64,000 nt of DNA from CAZPNX01 sp964518765 (GCA_964518765.1 CAZFJC010000003.1:62001-126000), one strand, 5' to 3'. Shown: positions 41,432 through 50,760, counted from the first letter of the stretch. Program-made: numbers and translations. The notes: generated by a model not told the origin, from the sequence alone.

Positions 41432-41440
41432 AGAAAAGAC

Positions 41441-41469
41441 TTGACAAAAAAGGTTATTTGTTGTATAAT
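41441..41469 (+). promoter_or_regulatory. Consensus sigma70 promoter of the second TetR unit
   Basis: A perfect TTGACA (41441-41446) and perfect TATAAT (41464-41469) are 17 bases apart. Such a strong promoter directly followed by an operator suggests tight repression. Confidence 0.92.
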
Positions 41470-41470
41470 G

Positions 41471-41502
41471 CATACCATCGGTAGGTATATACGTTCGGTA
41501 TG
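41471..41502. promoter_or_regulatory. Operator of the second TetR unit
   Basis: Nested inverted repeats start two bases after the -10 box: ATACC...GGTAT (41472-41488), an outer CATACC (41471-41476) paired with GGTATG (41497-41502). Position over the transcription start fits a TetR repressor site. Confidence 0.7.
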
Positions 41503-41523
41503 GACATACAAGGAGAAGGTACA

Positions 41524-42225
41524 ATGAGAATTTCTAAAGATGGTGGAATAAGAAAACAGGAATTCCTGCAGGCGGCCCTTGATCTTTTCGCCAAACGCGG
41601 TTACGAAGATACATCGGTCCAGGATATAATTGGCGCAGTGGGGGTGACCAAAGGATCCTTCTATTATTATTTCAAATCCAAGGAGGACGTGGTCGATGAG
41701 CTTCTGGGAGGATTCAGGACGGACATACACCAGATACTAACCGAGGTGCTGGCCGATGGAAACTTGGATCCCAGACAGAAGGTGGTGGCCATGGATGCTC
41801 GTTGCCTGCAGCACCGTCTAGACAACCGCGATTACTTCGAGAGGATCTACAGCACCCTGACCAGCATCGGCAACGCCAAGCTTAGGCACAAGCTGAACGA
41901 CGAGGGGACAAAGCTCATCCTGCCTCTTTTCAGGCAGGCCATAGTCGAGGGTGCCGAGAAGGGGCTGTTCGACATCCCGGTGCCCGAGGAGACGGCCGAA
42001 CTCTATTATACCCTCCATTCCTCGGTCCTCTACCGCCTCTCTAAGCTATGCTACGAACTGGGGGTGCAGCCGGCCAACCAAAAAAACATCGACAAATTGC
42101 TGACATTCTATCAGGATTCGCTGGAGCGCCTGCTGGGGGCCGGCCGTTATTCCATGAACATAAAACAGGCGATGGAGTCGGTGATCGCCACATATAAGGA
42201 GAAAACATATGAGCATCAAGACTAA
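41524..42225 (+). CDS. TetR/AcrR family transcriptional regulator, paralogue
   Basis: The 233-residue protein is clearly paralogous to its upstream neighbour (shared SKDG/AKDG start, VGVTKGSFYYYFKSKEDVVDE helix-turn-helix and FDIPVPEETAELYY). GGAGAAGG precedes ATG 41524. The operator just downstream of a consensus promoter makes autorepression likely. Its end overlaps a small membrane-protein gene by 17 bases, and the DUF885 and DUF5916 genes follow, so these may be its targets. Confidence 0.9.
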   Translation: MRISKDGGIRKQEFLQAALDLFAKRGYEDTSVQDIIGAVGVTKGSFYYYFKSKEDVVDELLGGFRTDIHQILTEVLADGNLDPRQKVVAMDARCLQHRLDNRDYFERIYSTLTSIGNAKLRHKLNDEGTKLILPLFRQAIVEGAEKGLFDIPVPEETAELYYTLHSSVLYRLSKLCYELGVQPANQKNIDKLLTFYQDSLERLLGAGRYSMNIKQAMESVIATYKEKTYEHQD

Positions 42226-42403
42226 AAACCGTTTGGCCGCGGCCGCCACCCTGTTGGCCGTGCTGGGCCTGCTGGCCGCCATGCAGTTTTCGGCAGTGCC
42301 CTCCACCACCCTGAAAGTCGGCGCCGGAATGCCAGAAGACGTCCGGCTTCAGAGCCATCACCAGCGAAGCCCGGCAGACAGCCGGCTGATCGAGTACCAA
42401 TAG
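42209..42403 (+). CDS. Small membrane or exported protein, 64 residues
   Basis: The product has a basic start (MSIKTKNRLAAAA) and a hydrophobic helix (TLLAVLGLLAAMQFSAV) followed by about 30 polar residues. AAGGAGA six bases before ATG 42209 supports translation, and the start lies inside the end of the TetR gene, implying coupling. It may be a signal-anchored peptide; no family recognised. Confidence 0.55.
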   Translation: MSIKTKNRLAAAATLLAVLGLLAAMQFSAVPSTTLKVGAGMPEDVRLQSHHQRSPADSRLIEYQ

Positions 42404-42426
42404 ATCGTTTACACTAACATCCTTAA

Positions 42427-44232
42427 ATGCGGAGATTTTCCATGAACCCGATCTGCCTGTTGGCCGCTGTCCTTCTGGCCTCGGGGTGCGGCCGGTCGCC
42501 CGGCAGCGACTCCGCCAGTCTGGAAACAGCCTTCGACCAGTATTTCAGGGAGACCCTGGCCCTTTGTCCCGAGGAGGCCAGCGAGCTGGGACTCCCCCGC
42601 CAGTCCGGCTTCGCCTTCGATCGCTCGAAATTCAACGACCTTTCGGAAAATGGGATCGAGGCACAGTACCGGCTGTTGGAAAAATACCGAAGCTTGTTGA
42701 GGTCCATCGACCCCAAAAACCTGTCCCCGGCCCAGCGGGTGGACCGCCGCAGCCTGCTGTGGCTTTTGGAGACATCCCTGGAGGGAAAAGAATTCTGGCA
42801 CCATCGGGGATACCTCAGCCATCTCTATGGGGTGCACATGCAGGTGATCTCGCTGATGACGGACTATCATGGTGTCCAATCGAAAGAGGATGCCGACGAC
42901 TACCTCAAGCGGCTCGAAGCTCTACCGCAGAGGCTTGGCCAGGCCAGGCGGATCATCCAAGAGCAGGCGGCCGAGGGAAAGCTGCCGCCCAGGTACATCA
43001 TCGATCGCACCCTAGTCAGTATGGCCGAGTTCCGTAATGCCGCGGCCACCGATAATTTAATGGTGACCTCATTCAGGGATAAACTAGCCAAGGCAGAGGA
43101 TATAAGCCGGTCCGAAGCTCAAAGATGTCTGGAAAAAGCACGCCTGCTGGTCATGAATTCTGTCTATCCGGCCTACGACAGCTTGATGTCCGCAACCCGC
43201 CAGGCTAGGGAAAGTGCGCCTGAGGACGGTGGGGTTTGGACGATGCCCGACGGCGACAAGTATTACCGCTGGTGCCTTAAGTATTACACCACCAGCGATA
43301 TCGACCCGGAAAAGCTTCACCGGCTGGGATTGGGCGAGGTGGCCAGGCTTCAAGGCGAGGCCAAAAAGCTTCTGGATTCCCTGGGCGTCAAAAGCAGCGG
43401 CAGCTATCGGGAGTTGATGCGGGCGTATTGGGCCAAGCAGCAGGGGCCGGAGTTCAAGCAGTACTTCTATACCCAGGACGAAAAGGGAAGGCGGCAGGCC
43501 CTCGAGGACAACCAAGCCTGGCTGGACCAGGCATGGAGTAAGCTTCCGGGGCTGTTCGAGGTAGTGCCCAGGACTAAAGTCGATGTCAGGCCGGTCCCGG
43601 AGCATAAGGCCGGCGGCGGCATCTCCTATTACGAGCCGGCTTCGGCCGACGGTAGCCGCCAGGCGGCCTATTACCTGAATATGACCCAGGTATGGCCAAA
43701 ATACAGCATGCTTCCTACACTCTACCATGAAACGGTGCCCGGCCACCATCTACAGATTGCGCTCCAGCAGGAACAAAGCGCCAACCGCATGTATCGCAAT
43801 CTTTTCTTCCTGGCTGGCTTCGGGGAGGGATGGGCCATGTACGCCCAGGCTTTGGCCGATGAACAGGGCTGGCTGCCCGACGCCTACACCAGGCTGGCCG
43901 AAATAAACTCCCAGCTATTCAGGGCGGTTCGCATCGTAATGGATACCGGAATACACGGCAAGAGATGGGGCAAGCGTCGGGCCATGGAATATATGGAGGA
44001 GAACCTGGGCTGGGCCTCGGAGAATGAGGTGGACCGTTACATCGTCTGGCCGGGACAGGCTTGCTCCTATACTCTGGGGAAACTTAAGATAATGGAGCTT
44101 CGTAGTTTGGCCAAAAGGGAGATGGGCGCCAGGTTCGACCTCAAAAGGTTCCACTCCACCGTTCTGGCCCACGGCTCAGTACCGCTGGAATTGCTGGAGA
44201 GCGTGGTAAAAGATTATATTAAAGGCCGATGA
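42427..44232 (+). CDS. DUF885 family zinc metallopeptidase-like lipoprotein
   Basis: The 601-residue protein has a lipoprotein signal ending in LLASGCGRS and a DUF885 domain. The core motif YHETVPGHHLQIALQ (HExxPGHH, about residue 438) is the zinc-binding signature, with GFGEGWAMYAQAL and the late WPGQACSYTLGKLKI region also conserved. DUF885 proteins are M32/M3-like carboxypeptidase-fold hydrolases, generally exported. GGAG lies before the internal ATG 42442; the ATG at 42427 adds an arginine pair suited to a signal peptide, so either may be used. It precedes the DUF5916 gene by 17 bases. Confidence 0.9.
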   Translation: MRRFSMNPICLLAAVLLASGCGRSPGSDSASLETAFDQYFRETLALCPEEASELGLPRQSGFAFDRSKFNDLSENGIEAQYRLLEKYRSLLRSIDPKNLSPAQRVDRRSLLWLLETSLEGKEFWHHRGYLSHLYGVHMQVISLMTDYHGVQSKEDADDYLKRLEALPQRLGQARRIIQEQAAEGKLPPRYIIDRTLVSMAEFRNAAATDNLMVTSFRDKLAKAEDISRSEAQRCLEKARLLVMNSVYPAYDSLMSATRQARESAPEDGGVWTMPDGDKYYRWCLKYYTTSDIDPEKLHRLGLGEVARLQGEAKKLLDSLGVKSSGSYRELMRAYWAKQQGPEFKQYFYTQDEKGRRQALEDNQAWLDQAWSKLPGLFEVVPRTKVDVRPVPEHKAGGGISYYEPASADGSRQAAYYLNMTQVWPKYSMLPTLYHETVPGHHLQIALQQEQSANRMYRNLFFLAGFGEGWAMYAQALADEQGWLPDAYTRLAEINSQLFRAVRIVMDTGIHGKRWGKRRAMEYMEENLGWASENEVDRYIVWPGQACSYTLGKLKIMELRSLAKREMGARFDLKRFHSTVLAHGSVPLELLESVVKDYIKGR

Positions 44233-44249
44233 CTTTCAAGAGGAGACCT

Positions 44250-46466
44250 ATGAAATTGTCGATGTTCGCGCTGCTGGCCTCAGTGGCCGCGATGGCGGCG
44301 CCAGCGGAAGCACAGGAAACCCAGGTTGCAGAAACGAAGTCGATAGAGATGCGATTTACGGACGTGACGCCGCGCATCGATGGATCCATTGAAGACCTTT
44401 GGCTAGCGGCCGACTCGGCCTACGGATTCATCCAGCACGCACCCTATGAAGGGGCGGAGCCGGCCGAATCCACCGTGATCTATCTTCTTCAGGACGATGA
44501 CAATCTTTACGCAGCCTTCCGTCTCCATTCAAAAAAGGCTCCTCCAGTGGCCAGCTACACCAAGGACGAGGACTACGTCATCCTTTTCCTCGACCCCCTC
44601 GGCTCCAAAACCACCGGCTATTTCTTCCAGGTGTTCGGCAGCGGGCTGTTCTACGACGGGCTGATTCTGGACGACGGCCAGGTGTGGGACGCCTCCTGGG
44701 AGGGGGTATGGGAGACCGCGGTTAGACTCTATCCGGACCGGATGGAGGTGGAGATGAAGATACCCTTCAAGTCGATCCGCTACCGGAAGGACCTTCCCGA
44801 ATGGGGGGTGCAGTTTCAGCGCCACCATGCCCGCAACTGGGAGGAGGACCATTGGGTGCCGGTGACCGAGCGCGAGCCCAACCTGGTGTCGCGCTGGGGG
44901 ACGTTGTCTGGAGTCAAGCCCGAGGCCCAGGGCTACTATTTCGAGCTTTTTCCCGAGGGGTTCGTCCGCTACGAGAAGTTTCATGATGAGGAAACCTCGG
45001 CAAAGCCCAGGGCCAGCCTCAGCCTTAAGTGGGACCTGACGCCCCAGACAACGCTCAACGCCACCGCTTATCCGGATTTCGCCCAGATCGAATCCGACCC
45101 CTATTCGCTCAACCTGTCGCGCTATCCCACCTACCTGCAGGAGCAGAGGCCGTTTTTCGTGGACGGCAGCGAGGTCTTCCGTTTCTCCACCATCAACGAG
45201 AGCTCGTTCCAGCCGCTCAACATCTTCTACTCGAGGATGATAGGCAGGTCGGTCAACGGCGAGGCAGTGCCCATCAGGGGCGGGGCCAAACTGACGCACA
45301 AGAGCCGTGATTGGAACCTGGGCCTGCTGGCGGCATACACCGATGAGTTCGATGACAGCGTTCATCTCGGCGGCTACAAGTACCCGGTTTTCGAACCCAG
45401 GCGCAGCTTCGGGGCGGCCAGGGCCAGCCGAAGGTTTTTGGGAAACTCGCAGGTCGGCCTGCTGGCCAGCGGCACCAGGCTCAACAGCGACACTTTCAAC
45501 CTGGCCGGCGGCCTGGACGCCGTCTACCGGCGCGGATCAAGCCAGTTCTTGGTCCAGGGGGCCATCAGCGATCGCAACCACAAGCAGGGTTGGGCCTTCT
45601 CCTCGGGCTTCCGCGGCTACGCCGGGAAGCTGTTGTCCATGGCCCTGGCCGAGGCCATCGACGACTCCTTCGACGTGTCCGACATCGGTTTCGTCCCCTG
45701 GGCGGGGCGCCGGCGGGCCAGCGCCATGACCGGTCCCTTCTGGACGTTGTGCCACGGCCCGGTGCGTAATTTCTACCTGGCGGCGGGGGTCAACGTGGTG
45801 CGCGAGCCTGGGGTTGACCGGTGGTCCAGGTACGGGTTCCTGGTCAACAATATCAACTTCCGAGGCAACCGGGGGATCAACCTGGAGCTGGTCTATGGGA
45901 CAAATATCGGTTTCGACCCGTACCGAATGGACACCTTCGATCTGGTCTACCGCAGCGCCGGCTTTAACGCCTGGGGGCAACTCTGGGGCAACATTTACAA
46001 CATGAGCCTCAACTACGAGCATGGGTACAACTACCAGAGGGGCTACGCCGCCTACCAGGGATCGAACTACATCCAATATAATTACTCCATTGTCTCCCCG
46101 CTCTCGGTCGGTGCCAACGGCAACCTGTGGATCGAATGGAGCCAGAATAACCATGTCATCGGCATGGTGCCGCGCCTTAGGCCCAGCTTCCTGTGGCGGA
46201 TCACCTCAAAGATGACGTTGAATTGCTTCAACGAGATGGTGATGGCCACCCCGGGCACAGAGCTGTCCCGCACCACCTTGAGCTCGAACCGGCTGGGGGC
46301 GCTGTTCTCCTGGAATTTCAAGCCCAAGAGCTGGCTTTACATCGCCTTGAACGACTACTCCGGCCAGGAGCCCAGGTTCGACGGCAATTTAATGCTGACC
46401 GATTACGTCATGCGGCCGCAGTACGCCATCGCCGCCGTCAAGATCCGGTATCTGTTCTACTTTTGA
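44250..46466 (+). CDS. DUF5916 outer-membrane protein with CBM9-like domain
   Basis: The 738-residue protein has a signal peptide (cleavage near APAEAQE). Residues about 35-220 form a CBM9-like domain (TPRIDGSIEDLWLAADSA, MEVEMKIPFKSIRYRKDLPEWGVQFQRH). The rest is the DUF5916 beta-barrel (TLNATAYPDFAQIESDPYSLNLSRYPTYLQEQRPFFVDG), ending in KIRYLFYF as expected for an OMP. Members are large outer-membrane proteins of unknown function, possibly carbohydrate related. AGGAGA precedes ATG 44250. With the DUF885 lipoprotein it forms an exported-protein pair under the upstream TetR promoter. Confidence 0.9.
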   Translation: MKLSMFALLASVAAMAAPAEAQETQVAETKSIEMRFTDVTPRIDGSIEDLWLAADSAYGFIQHAPYEGAEPAESTVIYLLQDDDNLYAAFRLHSKKAPPVASYTKDEDYVILFLDPLGSKTTGYFFQVFGSGLFYDGLILDDGQVWDASWEGVWETAVRLYPDRMEVEMKIPFKSIRYRKDLPEWGVQFQRHHARNWEEDHWVPVTEREPNLVSRWGTLSGVKPEAQGYYFELFPEGFVRYEKFHDEETSAKPRASLSLKWDLTPQTTLNATAYPDFAQIESDPYSLNLSRYPTYLQEQRPFFVDGSEVFRFSTINESSFQPLNIFYSRMIGRSVNGEAVPIRGGAKLTHKSRDWNLGLLAAYTDEFDDSVHLGGYKYPVFEPRRSFGAARASRRFLGNSQVGLLASGTRLNSDTFNLAGGLDAVYRRGSSQFLVQGAISDRNHKQGWAFSSGFRGYAGKLLSMALAEAIDDSFDVSDIGFVPWAGRRRASAMTGPFWTLCHGPVRNFYLAAGVNVVREPGVDRWSRYGFLVNNINFRGNRGINLELVYGTNIGFDPYRMDTFDLVYRSAGFNAWGQLWGNIYNMSLNYEHGYNYQRGYAAYQGSNYIQYNYSIVSPLSVGANGNLWIEWSQNNHVIGMVPRLRPSFLWRITSKMTLNCFNEMVMATPGTELSRTTLSSNRLGALFSWNFKPKSWLYIALNDYSGQEPRFDGNLMLTDYVMRPQYAIAAVKIRYLFYF

Positions 46467-46565
46467 TGGTGTCAACCATGCGACATGGAAAACCAACAAA
46501 AGATAACCTCTGGCGCCGCGAGCTAGAGCAAGAACTCGTAAAGCCATATTAGAAGCGGCGAGGGC

Positions 46566-47027
46566 TTGAAATGGCCCTGCTGGGCGGTTCTCCGGCCAGG
46601 GGACTCGCGGCCCCTGGAGGTGCTGGACATGCTCCAGTACCAAACCTTGCTGGAGATATACATCTTGGAAGGTCTCATAGTCGAGATCGGGCACGGCACG
46701 ACCTTCTCGCTGAAAAAGGATATAAACGAGGTGGCCGTGGAATACAAAGTGATGCCTCCCGACCATCAACGCAATCTGAGGGCCTGCGGCGAATGCCGTG
46801 ACTTCCCCTGCCAACGGGTCGAGGATCTGCGAGCGCCCGGGGGAAGCTCCCCCCACAGGGCCTCGATCTTTTGGGATGCGGATACAGCAAATAAAATGGG
46901 ATATGAGGCCCGGGCCGAGGCCCAGCGGGCTAGGAGGCAGGGCCCCTGGTGCGGCGCGCCTTTCACCTGGTACCAGGAACGCTGCGGCGTTTGCCGTAGG
47001 GGGCTTAAGGAAGTCCGGGGATATTGA
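46566..47027 (+). CDS. Hypothetical cysteine-containing protein, start uncertain
   Basis: The frame has GC-biased third positions and encodes up to 153 residues from TTG 46566, or fewer from an in-frame ATG near 46629. LRACGECRDFPCQRVEDL resembles the cysteine cluster of DUF3795 proteins but the rest does not align by eye. Four further cysteines follow near the C-terminus (WCGAP, RCGVCRRG), perhaps a second metal site. No ribosome-binding site is seen and the frame upstream has a stop, so it may be a 5'-truncated remnant. Confidence 0.45.
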   Translation: MKWPCWAVLRPGDSRPLEVLDMLQYQTLLEIYILEGLIVEIGHGTTFSLKKDINEVAVEYKVMPPDHQRNLRACGECRDFPCQRVEDLRAPGGSSPHRASIFWDADTANKMGYEARAEAQRARRQGPWCGAPFTWYQERCGVCRRGLKEVRGY

Positions 47028-47102
47028 GGACCAGGCCAATAGGCGCTTTGGCCCGTCTACGGGGGGACGAGATATATATTAATAACATAGATGGGGGAAA
47101 AC

Positions 47103-48467
47103 ATGTTCAGCCAGCTTGAAAAGATCCTATCCCTGGCCGACGCTGACTATGCCGACATCAGGTACGAGGAGATGTCGGAGACGACCATATCTTACAGCGG
47201 CAGGGAGCTGACCGAGGTTTCGGCCAACGATACCGACGGCTACGTCGTCCGGGTGCTGCACCACGGAGGCATGGCTTCGGTGGCCTTCACCAAGGCCGAG
47301 GAGGCCGAGAACGCGGTGCGGACTGCGGTGGAGAATGCCGTTCTCTACGCGGAAAACAGCAAGAAGCCAGTCAAGCTGGCCGAGGCCGAACAGGTAATCG
47401 GAAGCTTCCAACCTAGTATGGCCGAAGACCCGGGCAAGTTGGAAATGAGGGAAAAGATCGAGCTATTGAAGACATACAACGATATCCCGCTTTCCAGCCC
47501 CAAGGTGGTCAACACCAACATGGGTTATAGCGAGGTGCGGAGGAAAAAGCATTTCGCCAACACCGAAGGCAGCCGGATCCAAGAAACCCTGATTACCACT
47601 GGCATTCGAGGGCTGATAACATCCAAAGATGGCAGCCTGACCCAGAACATACGGGTGTCGTTGGGCGGAAGCGACGGCTTCGGCACGTTACGGGGTCGGG
47701 AGAAGCTCTTCGAGGAGAAGACCAAGCTGGTCGTCGACCTGCTCTCCGCCCGGCCTGTTTCCAGCGGCGTCTACCGTTGCATCATCAATCCGGACCTGGC
47801 CGGGGTGTTCGCCCACGAGGCCTTCGGGCATTTCTCTGAAGCCGATATCGTGGAAACCCTGCCGGCAATGCGTCAGAAGATGCGGCTGAGGGAACGGCTG
47901 GGGTCGGAGACGCTAAGCATAAGCGACGATGCCACTCGGCCGGGCCAGCTGGGTTTCTACAAATACGACGACGAGGGGGTGGCGGTGAGGCCGGTCCAGC
48001 TTATCAGGGACGGGATCCTGACGGGAAGGCTTCATTCGCGGAGAACGGCGGCCGAGTTCGGCGAGCCACTTACCGGGCACTGCGTGGCCGAGGACTATCG
48101 CTATGCGCCCATCGTCCGCATGGGAACCATCTTCATACAGCCGGGCCAAGCCGGCCTGGAGGAGCTTCTTCAGAAGGTGGGCGACGGGCTGTACCTGCGG
48201 GACGCCAAGGGCGGGCAGACGGCCGGAGAGAATTTCACTTTCGGGGCCAACTACGGATACCTGGTGAGGGGGGGTAAGATCGGGCCGATGATCAGGGACA
48301 TCAACATCTCCGGCAACCTCTACCGAACCCTGATGGACATCATAGCGGTGGGAAACGATCTGGAGCTGTGCCAGACCGGGGGCTGCGGCAAGGGTCAGAC
48401 CAACATACGCTCCTGCCACGGCGGGCCGCACCTAGTGATCGACAACCTAGTAGTGGGAGGGATATAG
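47103..48467 (+). CDS. tldD: TldD metalloprotease subunit
   Basis: The 454-residue protein is the catalytic TldD subunit of the TldD/TldE protease that trims leaderless and antitoxin or microcin peptides. The zinc motif HEAFGH (about residue 239) sits in LAGVFAHEAFGHFSEADIV. Other family blocks are DDEGVAVRPVQLIRDGILTG and GKGQTNIRSCHGGPHLVIDNL. ATG 47103 has GGGGGA in front; ATG 47091 would include that site in the coding region. It directly abuts tldE. Confidence 0.95.
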   Translation: MFSQLEKILSLADADYADIRYEEMSETTISYSGRELTEVSANDTDGYVVRVLHHGGMASVAFTKAEEAENAVRTAVENAVLYAENSKKPVKLAEAEQVIGSFQPSMAEDPGKLEMREKIELLKTYNDIPLSSPKVVNTNMGYSEVRRKKHFANTEGSRIQETLITTGIRGLITSKDGSLTQNIRVSLGGSDGFGTLRGREKLFEEKTKLVVDLLSARPVSSGVYRCIINPDLAGVFAHEAFGHFSEADIVETLPAMRQKMRLRERLGSETLSISDDATRPGQLGFYKYDDEGVAVRPVQLIRDGILTGRLHSRRTAAEFGEPLTGHCVAEDYRYAPIVRMGTIFIQPGQAGLEELLQKVGDGLYLRDAKGGQTAGENFTFGANYGYLVRGGKIGPMIRDINISGNLYRTLMDIIAVGNDLELCQTGGCGKGQTNIRSCHGGPHLVIDNLVVGGI

Positions 48468-49784
48468 ATGGAAAAGCTGCTGGAGATGGCGTCCGGGGCC
48501 GCCGATCAGGCCGAGGTCTTCGCCTGCGACCAGGTGGCGGATACGGTGACCTTCCAAGACTCGAAGCTTCACGACATAGAGACCAACTACCTGGCCGGCG
48601 TTTCGCTGAGAATCATAAAGAACGGCAAACTGGGCTTCGCCTACACCAGGAACCTCAAGGACAGGAAGACGCTGGTGGGAAACGCCCTTCGTTCCTTGGA
48701 GGGCGGGGTGGAGGCGGGATACGAACTGCCGTTACGGAAAGAAGCGGTGAAAAAGGTTGACAACCATGATCCCTCGGTGAAAACGCTTAAGGGCGAACAG
48801 CTGTTGTCGGAGGCCAGAAGGACCTGCGATACTCTTAGGGAAAAGGTCTGCGGAGAGATAACGGTGGCGGCCTTCACCAACCGTGTGGTTCTGCGGATCA
48901 TCAACAGCAGAGGTTTTGTTCATACCTCGGAATCCACCACCGCCGGCATATACGGCAATGTGGTTTTTCCGGGAACCGGAAGCGGTATCGGACGTCTTAC
49001 CCAGGGCAAAAGACTTTCTGGCATGGCAGGATGGCTCATCGAGGAAATGACCGGGCTTTTCCGGCTGGGGGAAAAGGTGGTGGAGCCCAAGGGAGGCCGG
49101 ATGAAGGTGTTGTTCATGCCCGGCAGCTTAATCACCTTGCTGTGGCGCCTTTCGAGCGGGCTCAGCGGCCGGAGCATATACGAGCGGATATCACCCGTAG
49201 CCGAGAAGCTGGGCCAAAGGGTTTTCAGCGACAAGCTGACCGTGGTCGACGATCCGTTGGATGACAGCTATCCCGGGGCCCGGTCCTTCGACGACGAGGG
49301 TACGATCTGCGCCCCGCTGATCCTTATCGACCGGGGCGAGATCAAAAGCTTTTACTACGATCTCAACTACGCCAAGAAACTGGGCGTAGCTTCGACCGGC
49401 CATGGATACAGGTCCGGGCCCTGGGGGGGCGATCCGGTCAGCCTGAAGCCGGGGCCGGCGCTGGCCCATCTCTTCATCCGGCCGGGAAAGGCTTCGCTCG
49501 AAAAGCTCATCTCTATGATCGACCGAGGCATCATCGTCGAGGGGGCGCTGGGGGCCCACAGCGGAAACATCCCCAACGGCGATTACTCCATCGGCGTCAG
49601 CCCGGGACTCTACGTGGAAAATGGAAATATCGTAGGCCGGGTCAAGGATGCCATGGTGGCCGGCAACATCTACCAGACGCTCCGGGAAGTGATGGAGCTG
49701 GGCGATACACTTTATCCGATCTTCGGCGGGGCCTGGGCGCCCCCCATCCTTTGCGACGGCGTCTCGGTGGCCACCAAGGGATGA
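48468..49784 (+). CDS. tldE: TldE/PmbA, partner of TldD
   Basis: The 438-residue protein is the non-catalytic TldE (PmbA) subunit: it has the shared fold and VADTVTFQDSKLHDIETN, GTICAPLILIDRGEIKSFYYDLNYA and GNIPNGDYSIGVSPGLYVENG, but no HEXXXH motif. It starts immediately after the tldD stop, a fused operon layout. The heterodimer degrades unfolded peptides in the cytoplasm. Confidence 0.95.
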   Translation: MEKLLEMASGAADQAEVFACDQVADTVTFQDSKLHDIETNYLAGVSLRIIKNGKLGFAYTRNLKDRKTLVGNALRSLEGGVEAGYELPLRKEAVKKVDNHDPSVKTLKGEQLLSEARRTCDTLREKVCGEITVAAFTNRVVLRIINSRGFVHTSESTTAGIYGNVVFPGTGSGIGRLTQGKRLSGMAGWLIEEMTGLFRLGEKVVEPKGGRMKVLFMPGSLITLLWRLSSGLSGRSIYERISPVAEKLGQRVFSDKLTVVDDPLDDSYPGARSFDDEGTICAPLILIDRGEIKSFYYDLNYAKKLGVASTGHGYRSGPWGGDPVSLKPGPALAHLFIRPGKASLEKLISMIDRGIIVEGALGAHSGNIPNGDYSIGVSPGLYVENGNIVGRVKDAMVAGNIYQTLREVMELGDTLYPIFGGAWAPPILCDGVSVATKG

Positions 49785-49818
49785 GGATACCCCCGGGCAA
49801 TGATTAATAGAAAAGTTT

Positions 49819-49982
49819 GATTATCTTATTTTTTCAGGTTAGCCAGTTCCTACGCCTCTAGATTATCCCGGCAAGGCTCGACAATACTGCTCCGGGGGCG
49901 CATTTCCGATCCGATGGTGGCGCGAAGTCGAGATGGCCGGAAAAGGCGTCAGCCCATAATTTCCTGAAATATTAAGATAATC
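49819..49982. mobile_element. Dispersed MITE-like element, copy E (inverted orientation)
   Basis: This 164-bp copy reads on the minus strand relative to the others. Its termini GATTATCTTA and TAAGATAATC pair at all ten positions with different sequence from copy B, so the pairing is preserved by compensatory changes. A possible degenerate flanking repeat is AATAGAAAAG (49806-49815) versus AATAAGAAAG (49983-49992). It fills the spacer between tldE and the methyltransferase. Confidence 0.8.
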
Positions 49983-50002
49983 AATAAGAAAGGGAATGCG
50001 TC

Positions 50003-50757
50003 ATGCCGGACCACAGCAAGACCTTTGCCAGGTTCCACCAACATAGGTGGATGAACGTCAACCGCCAGCTGACGCCCCTGCTGATAGAATACTACCTGAA
50101 CAGCGAGCCCGGGCGCTGCAAGCTTCCGGTCCTGGAGCTGGGATGCGGCACCGGGCACGTAGCCCTCGGCTTCCTGGACAGGGGCTTTGAGGTGACAGCG
50201 GTCGATCCGTCGGTTTGGCCAGGGAGAGCGCCTCAGGCTACCTCGACTCGGGCCAAGCCACCTTTTTTCGTTCCCAGCTTGACAGGGCCCAAGTCGGCCA
50301 AGGCTTCGGGCTGTGCCTGGCGGTCCACGACGATTTCAACCATTTCAGTTCGGTGGAGGCCTTGGCCGTCTGCTTCGGCCTGGCGTGGAAGGCTGTGGCC
50401 GAAGGCGGACTGTTCGTATTCGACCTCCACACTCGACACGGGCTGCAGAGGCTGAACAACGTCATCATTGAGGACAATCCGCAAGCCATGGCGGCCATCC
50501 GCGGCATATACGATATAGAGCGGGAGCGGCTGTTGGTGAAATTTACCGGATTCCTGCGGGCCGAGGACGGAAGGTACGACCGTTTCGACGAGCTGCTGGT
50601 CAACCACGCCTTCAGCCTGGAGCTGGTGGGCCAGGCGCTCAGGGATTCGGGCTGGGGCGAGTTCCACTATGCCAAATATACCGACCTGGGAAAGCCGCTG
50701 GCCGATCCGGAGAAGGTGTGCCGGGTCTTCGTGGTGGCCAGGCGCAAGCAGGATTGA
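50003..50757 (+). pseudogene. SAM-dependent methyltransferase, frameshifted
   Basis: The first part (from ATG 50003) encodes a methyltransferase N-terminus with motif I LPVLELGCGTGHVALGFLDRG and VTAVDPS, then runs into unrelated sequence. From about 50213 another frame continues the same fold: LARESASGYLDSG, FGLCLAVHDDFNHFSSVEAL, GGLFVFDLHTRHGLQ and ends at 50757. Restoring one base near 50208-50214 joins them (DPSV-LARE). It is either a recent single-base deletion or a sequencing error. The second half abuts the nucleotidyltransferase gene, suggesting an operon. Confidence 0.8.
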
Positions 50758-50760
50758 GGA

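Noticed and set aside
46571..46801. A 76-codon frame overlapping the cysteine-cluster gene.
   Set aside because: Codon composition is worse than the 46566 frame and the peptide has no recognisable features.
30811..49982. A CRISPR-like array from the repeated core sequence.
   Set aside because: Copies are long, kilobases apart, in both orientations and without uniform spacers.
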